Below, in pieces: positions 51,740 to 56,270 of a DNA stretch of 56,270 bases. The number at the start of each line of letters is the position of its first letter. Position 1 is the first letter of the stretch. Source of the DNA: Aquidulcibacter paucihalophilus. GTDB lineage: Bacteria > Pseudomonadota > Alphaproteobacteria > Caulobacterales > Aquidulcibacteraceae. Under the pieces are notes generated by a model. The model did not search any database, had not been told where the DNA came from, and saw only the letters and a list, made by a program, of their open reading frames with translations. The translations under genes were made by a program, and so were the position numbers. The stretch spans positions 1 through 56,270 of the forward strand of contig NZ_NCSQ01000014.1 of assembly GCF_002105465.1 (NCBI RefSeq). The letters run 5' to 3'.

Positions 51740-52921
51740 ATGCCTGACTCGCTCGATTTCGACTCGCTCCGCCCCAAATCGCCGTTCATGGGCGACAGCC
51801 ATGGTTTGTGGCGTGCACAATTGCGTCGGTTCATTGACCGCGAAATCATGCCCTATGTCGACCAATGGGATGAAGCAGGTGCCATCCCGCGCGATTTGTT
51901 TCTGCGGGCAGGGGCCTTTGGCTTGCTGGGTGCCGGATATCCGGTTGAATATGGTGGCACGGGCCGTGGTCCCGATTATGACTCGCACCATGGCATTGTT
52001 ACGAGCGAAGAGTTGGGCCGGATTGGCGCGGGTGGTATCACCGCAGCGCTGATGATCCACGGGATTGGTTTGCCACCGGTTTTGGCTTTGGGTGATGCGG
52101 CAATGAAGGCTAGGATTGCCCCTGAAGTTTTGGCCGGTAGGCAGCAAATCAGTCTTGCGATCACAGAGCCCGACGCAGGATCTGACGTTGCCAATTTGCA
52201 GACCCGAGCCGTCCGAGACGGCGATATCTACCGGGTGAATGGCTCAAAACTCTATATCACCGGTGGCTGTACGTCACATTGGTTGACCACGGCGGTGCGA
52301 ACAGGCGGGCCGGGGGCCGGCGGGATCAGCTTGTTGCTAATTGATGGAAATGCCAAAGGCGTTACCCGCAACCTATTGAAAAAGCAGGGCTGGTGGGCAT
52401 CTGATACAGCTGAAATCTTCTTCGATGATGTAGAAGTACCGGCCGAAAACCTCATTGGTGCTGAGAATGGTGGTTTTTACGGCATTATGGCTAATTTTAA
52501 CGGTGAGAGGTTAGGCATGGCCGCCGGCGCGCTCAGCGCTGCACGGGCCTGTGTGGAAGATGCCGTTGTCTGGGCTCGTCAGCGTCAGACCTTTGGCAAG
52601 CGCTTAGCAGACCATCAAGTGGTACGGCACAAGGTGGCGCAAATGGTGCAAAAGATCGCCACCTCGACCGCCTGGTTGGATCAATGTGCGTGGCGGGTCA
52701 GCCAAGGCGAAACGCCGGTCGCTGACCTGTGTTTGCTAAAGGTGCAAGCAACCGAGACACTCGAGTTCTGTGCCCGTGAAGCCAGCCAAATCTTTGGCGG
52801 CGCTAGCTATATGCGCGGATCGCGCATTGAACGTGTTTATCGTGAAGTTCGGGTCAATGCGATTGGCGGGGGATCTGAAGAAATTATGCGCGATCTGGCT
52901 GCTCGACAGCTTGGCTTGTAA
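51740..52921 (+). CDS. Acyl-CoA dehydrogenase, long-chain/isovaleryl-like
   Basis: A 393-residue flavoprotein. AITEPDAGSDVANL, GSKLYITGG, FGKRLADHQV and QIFGGASYM are present. The position taken by the catalytic Glu in short/medium-chain enzymes is Gly here (AIGGGSEEIM), as in long-chain and isovaleryl-CoA dehydrogenases, where the base comes from another helix. This separates it from the gene at 17964. Confidence 0.88.
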   Translation: MPDSLDFDSLRPKSPFMGDSHGLWRAQLRRFIDREIMPYVDQWDEAGAIPRDLFLRAGAFGLLGAGYPVEYGGTGRGPDYDSHHGIVTSEELGRIGAGGITAALMIHGIGLPPVLALGDAAMKARIAPEVLAGRQQISLAITEPDAGSDVANLQTRAVRDGDIYRVNGSKLYITGGCTSHWLTTAVRTGGPGAGGISLLLIDGNAKGVTRNLLKKQGWWASDTAEIFFDDVEVPAENLIGAENGGFYGIMANFNGERLGMAAGALSAARACVEDAVVWARQRQTFGKRLADHQVVRHKVAQMVQKIATSTAWLDQCAWRVSQGETPVADLCLLKVQATETLEFCAREASQIFGGASYMRGSRIERVYREVRVNAIGGGSEEIMRDLAARQLGL

Positions 52922-52952
52922 CCCGATCTAACGGGTCAGCGTTGTGTCCTCT

Positions 52953-53516
52953 ATGATCCCAGCCGACTATTTGATTTTTTTAGGTGCTTTTATAGCCCCC
53001 TTTGTTCAAGAAGATGCGGCAGTCTTGGCTGCCGTTACCGCATTCGCCCACCCCGCTATGGACCAGATGGCTGATGGGCGTCTGATCGTGGCGGCGATGT
53101 TACTTGGCCTAATCCTCAGCGAATTGTGGAAATATTGGCTTGGCTGGGCCGGAAAAACCCAAAAATGGGCGCATCGTTTTTCTGAAAAGCCCGGTGTGGC
53201 CCAAGTTCGGGCTAAGATCGTCGCGAATCCCGGAAAGACTCTCATGATCGCCCGCTTCGTGCCGGGAACACGCATTCCTGCCTATATCGCTGCTGGATTT
53301 TTTGGTGTCCCTTTTGGATTGTTTGCCCGCTGGATAGTGGTGTCGGCCTTGGCTTACACCTTTGTTGCGTGGGTCTTGATCGCCACTGTCGGCACAGTTG
53401 CGGGCGAAAAAGGACAACTTTATCTCGCGATTGGACTCATCTCTGCGATTTTGGTGTTTGTCACTGTCAAAATGGTCAAGGCTAAGCTCAAGCAATCAAC
53501 CCACGCGGACCTGTGA
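52953..53516 (+). CDS. DedA-family membrane protein
   Basis: A 187-residue protein with DedA features: a QEDAAVLAA opening, LSELWKYWLGW, and FVPGTRIPAYIAAG with the conserved Arg. Four or five membrane helices. Start is ATG 52953 or GTG 52944. The 3' end overlaps the convergent PH-like gene by 29 bases. Relatives support lipid flipping or membrane homeostasis. Confidence 0.8.
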   Translation: MIPADYLIFLGAFIAPFVQEDAAVLAAVTAFAHPAMDQMADGRLIVAAMLLGLILSELWKYWLGWAGKTQKWAHRFSEKPGVAQVRAKIVANPGKTLMIARFVPGTRIPAYIAAGFFGVPFGLFARWIVVSALAYTFVAWVLIATVGTVAGEKGQLYLAIGLISAILVFVTVKMVKAKLKQSTHADL

Positions 53517-54051
53517 TCGGTGAACCGAGAAAGACTTCAAAGGCCTGACGAATATCTCTTGGGCCGTCGGTAAGACCAGACAAAAGGATCGTGAGGTGGC
53601 TTTCGCCGACTTTACGCCAGTTTCTGGCTTGCAAGCGTCGCCAAGGTGGGTTCGTATCTGGGCGCACAATCGCGAGATTAAATGTTGCGATCAGCTCGAT
53701 TTCTAGCAAGGCTATCACACGCGCATTCGGGTTCGGATTGATCTGCCGCTCATGATAGGTAACCGTCCCAATCGCTTCCCAAGGGATCAGGCCGAGACCA
53801 TCAAGGCGAAAGCCATCGGCCGTCAAGTTGACTGCTGATTTGCGCGGCCATAGGGCAGGGGCGAAATGAAAGACCAATGCTGCCATACAAAGCAGCGGAA
53901 CCAGCGGGACGGTCCGAAGCAAGGCGAGGCTTGCAAATCCAGCTAAGCCGAACAAGCCAATACCAGCAAGCACAAAGGCGCGGGCAGGCCGAGAGTCAAA
54001 ATCACTGATGAACACGCGCCCTAAAAGCTCTGGTCGATCAGAGGGGCCCAT
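53488..54051 (-). CDS. Membrane protein with one PH-like domain
   Basis: A 187-residue protein. Two membrane helices near the N-terminus (AFVLAGIGLFGLAGFASLAL and VPLVPLLCMAALVFHF) precede a soluble domain with GFRLDGLGLIPWEAIGTVTYH, the pattern seen twice in the gene at 4552. Function is unknown. It follows aroC by five bases on the same strand. Confidence 0.65.
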   Translation of the reverse strand: MGPSDRPELLGRVFISDFDSRPARAFVLAGIGLFGLAGFASLALLRTVPLVPLLCMAALVFHFAPALWPRKSAVNLTADGFRLDGLGLIPWEAIGTVTYHERQINPNPNARVIALLEIELIATFNLAIVRPDTNPPWRRLQARNWRKVGESHLTILLSGLTDGPRDIRQAFEVFLGSPITGPRGLIA

Positions 54052-54056
54052 CGGCA

Positions 54057-55151
54057 CTAACCACCTTTTTGGCCACGATGTCGCAGCATATGGTCGGCCA
54101 AGACGCATGCCACCATCGCTTCTCCAACCGGTGCCGCCCTTATTCCCACACAGGGGTCGTGCCGACCGATGGTTCGAAGTGAGACTTCGTCAAGGTCGCG
54201 GTTTAAGCTATTGACTTCGTTTAGGATAGAAGAGGTTGGCTTGATGGCGAAACGGGCAATGATGTCTTGCCCAGTGCTGATGCCACCCAAGATGCCACCA
54301 TTATTATTGGACGAAAACACCACCTCGCCAGTGGGCCCACGGCGCATTTCGTCGGCATTAGTCTCACCACTCAACAGTGCCGCTGCAAAGCCTGCACCGA
54401 TCTCAACACCTTTTACCGCATTAATGGACATAAGTGCTGAAGCCAGATCACTGTCGAGTTTGCCATAAATCGGCGCGCCCCACCCCGCCGGCACACCCGA
54501 AGCGACAACTTCAAGCACAGCCCCAGTCGAAGATCCTGCTTTGCGAACTTCATCCAGATAGGCCTCCCACACAGGCACGATGGCGGCATCGGGGGCAAAG
54601 AAGGGGTTTTCGCGCGTTTGCGACCAGTCCCAATTGGCGCGATTAATCTTGTGAGGGCCGATCTGGATCAATGCGCACTGGATCGTGATATCTGGCCCCA
54701 AGACTTTTCTGGCGACCGCGCCTGCCGCGACTCGGGCCGCAGTTTCACGCGCACTTGACCGGCCACCACCGCGATAATCGCGCACACCATATTTGACGTC
54801 ATAGGTGTAATCTGCATGCCCAGGTCGCCACTTGTCACGGATTTCGGAATAGTCCTTGCTGCGCTGGTCGGTATTCTCAATCATCAGGCTAATGGGTGCG
54901 CCGGTCGTGATTGGGCCACCTGTTCGATCATCTTCAAAAACGCCGGATAGAATGCGCACTTCATCGGCTTCGCGGCGTTGCGTGACAAAGCGGCTGGTCC
55001 CGGGTTTACGACGATCAAGATCGGCTTGAATATCGGCTGGTGTTAACGCGAGGCCTGCCGGACAACCATCAATCACACAGCCCAACGCTGGCCCATGGCT
55101 CTCGCCCCAAGTCGTGACACGGAAAAGATGGCCGAAGCTATTGTGTGACAT
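54057..55151 (-). CDS. aroC: Chorismate synthase
   Basis: A 364-residue enzyme for the last shikimate-pathway step. [56 protein letters not shown] and [13 protein letters not shown] are hallmarks. ATG 55151 is preceded by AGGAAG; two in-frame ATGs upstream are less likely. Confidence 0.95.
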   Translation of the reverse strand: MSHNSFGHLFRVTTWGESHGPALGCVIDGCPAGLALTPADIQADLDRRKPGTSRFVTQRREADEVRILSGVFEDDRTGGPITTGAPISLMIENTDQRSKDYSEIRDKWRPGHADYTYDVKYGVRDYRGGGRSSARETAARVAAGAVARKVLGPDITIQCALIQIGPHKINRANWDWSQTRENPFFAPDAAIVPVWEAYLDEVRKAGSSTGAVLEVVASGVPAGWGAPIYGKLDSDLASALMSINAVKGVEIGAGFAAALLSGETNADEMRRGPTGEVVFSSNNNGGILGGISTGQDIIARFAIKPTSSILNEVNSLNRDLDEVSLRTIGRHDPCVGIRAAPVGEAMVACVLADHMLRHRGQKGG

Positions 55152-55200
55152 GGCCATCTTCCTAAACACAAAGGCCTGATTTTGAAAGGGACACCTTCCA

Positions 55201-56223
55201 TTACCTCTGTTGGTCGCTCCTTTCGATCAACAAAGTCAATCTTGCTCGTTTTTCTGAAGCGCTCACGCCGCCAATCTTGTCCACAGTGAATACCAACGAA
55301 ACGTCACTTTGATTGCTATCCTTGAAGGTCAGTAGAATTGTTCTGACATGGTTGCGGTCGCGTCGGCTCACTTCCTTTAAGCTCGGGAATGTTTGCAACA
55401 GCTTTGCCAAAGAAGCATTCAGTGCACCCTCTGCATCCAGCCACGCCGCGCCAATGTAGCAGTTGGACGTGCTGGTTGAGGACAAGCTGACGATGTCGTT
55501 GATCGGTGTCATGCCATAGCGGCGATAGGTTTGACCAAGAGTCGTTCTTTGTTCGAGTAAGGTCCAGTCGCGCAATTCTTCGGAGGGCAGGCTATCTAGT
55601 GTGATTGCTTGGTGCATCGCCTTGGCGCACTGAAGCGCTCCGTCCGCAAAGGCGGCTGTTGCGGCTTCCAAATAATTGGCAGGATAACGCTTCACATCAG
55701 CGCCAAGCAACGGAAATCGAAAGATTCGAGAGCCCATACCGGGCTCACCTCCCATCAAGAAAACATGGACGATGCTTCCATCACTTTCGACATGTTCATA
55801 GCGTTCGATAAAGTCTTCTGGCGTTGTTTCCTGTTGAATTTTTGTCCATTGACTAGACTGCGCCTTTAGCTCCTTTTCGACCAAAGCGTAGGTCGGCAGA
55901 ACGCGCGGGCCGTAAGCCATGATTCGACAGTTTTTGGCGGTATCAACGAGGATAACCGCAATCCCCTTGGCTGGGCCAACGTCATAGAGTTTCTCGCCCT
56001 TGCCGGCTGTCAGCAGGGCGGGTCTATTGGGGTCTGCAGGCGTAATGGTTCCTTGTTCAAGTGCATCCGATGTTTCAAGCGCTACATCGCGGCCTACAGC
56101 TTTAGAACAGGCAATGACGGCATTGGCAAAAGCGGTTTGAACGTCGACGGGTCTAACACCCTGAGCCTGGCTCGGATTGGAACTCAAAAAGAAAAGAATG
56201 GCTGCTAATTTATATAAATTCAT
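55201..56223 (-). CDS. Secreted protein with internal duplication, unknown
   Basis: A 340-residue precursor with a signal peptide ([20 protein letters not shown]). The mature part is two related halves: [20 protein letters not shown] near residue 31 and [20 protein letters not shown] near residue 191, about 160 apart. Each half has one Cys near its start and one 55-60 residues on (C39/C99, C199/C255), suggesting one disulfide per domain. Not recognised. Confidence 0.7.
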   Translation of the reverse strand: MNLYKLAAILFFLSSNPSQAQGVRPVDVQTAFANAVIACSKAVGRDVALETSDALEQGTITPADPNRPALLTAGKGEKLYDVGPAKGIAVILVDTAKNCRIMAYGPRVLPTYALVEKELKAQSSQWTKIQQETTPEDFIERYEHVESDGSIVHVFLMGGEPGMGSRIFRFPLLGADVKRYPANYLEAATAAFADGALQCAKAMHQAITLDSLPSEELRDWTLLEQRTTLGQTYRRYGMTPINDIVSLSSTSTSNCYIGAAWLDAEGALNASLAKLLQTFPSLKEVSRRDRNHVRTILLTFKDSNQSDVSLVFTVDKIGGVSASEKRARLTLLIERSDQQR

Positions 56224-56270
56224 ATGCTTAATTAGGTTCTGTTGACAAACTGGATTCCCAAATCATTTGA

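Overview
The window looks like a chromosomal segment of a free-living alphaproteobacterium. Pointers are the ethylmalonyl-CoA pathway pair (crotonyl-CoA carboxylase/reductase and ethylmalonyl-CoA mutase), a NadQ-type NAD repressor directly upstream of nadABC, a TadG-like Flp-pilus protein, a bactofilin and an alphaproteobacterial-style DUF3253 protein. Base composition is moderately GC-rich by eye. A Caulobacterales/Hyphomonadales-like origin is my guess only. No rRNA, tRNA, CRISPR, transposase or phage gene was recognised.

Layout. 1-1049 is non-coding and repeat-rich: two copies of a composite repeat, one apparently split by a palindromic insert. 1050-8811 holds a LysE-fold-like membrane protein, a gamma-glutamylcyclotransferase/TauD pair, ccr, a PH-like membrane protein, a MarR-GNAT fusion and ecm. 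8859-11461 is a row of four paralogous multi-pass membrane proteins. 11561-16484 contains dusA with a TSUP permease, three tandem 26-codon micro-ORFs with their own promoter and terminator, metG and a GST-fold gene. 16560-22156 has an outer-membrane barrel, a thioesterase, an acyl-CoA dehydrogenase, DUF3253, a lipoprotein hydrolase, a methyltransferase-like protein and a frameshifted membrane-anchored gene. 22157-36051 has a bactofilin, bcp, a 1415-residue AsmA/YhdP-like protein, a nitroreductase, a Nudix protein, cysE, a zinc-type ABC importer with a Zur-like box, a metallo-beta-lactamase-fold protein and a lytic transglycosylase.

36052-44447 has dapA-smpB-TVP38, leuA, an RluA-type pseudouridine synthase, a divergent TetR/hydrolase pair with a perfect operator, a TadG-like gene interrupted by an in-frame TAG, a tautomerase and a YdcZ-like permease. 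44444-50286 is a leftward cluster: HD hydrolase, tyrosine-phosphatase-like protein, nadQ, a double operator, then nadA-nadB-nadC. 50431-56223 has a universal stress protein, a small conserved protein, a second acyl-CoA dehydrogenase, a DedA protein, a PH-like protein, aroC and a secreted protein with an internal duplication.

How the genes work together: ccr and ecm supply two steps of acetyl-CoA assimilation; nadQ-nadABC is a self-contained de novo NAD module; cysE, dapA, leuA and aroC are scattered amino-acid biosynthesis genes. The most novel-looking items are the three 26-residue micro-ORFs (13561-13966) and the four-gene membrane paralogue row (8859-11461), for which I know no described function.
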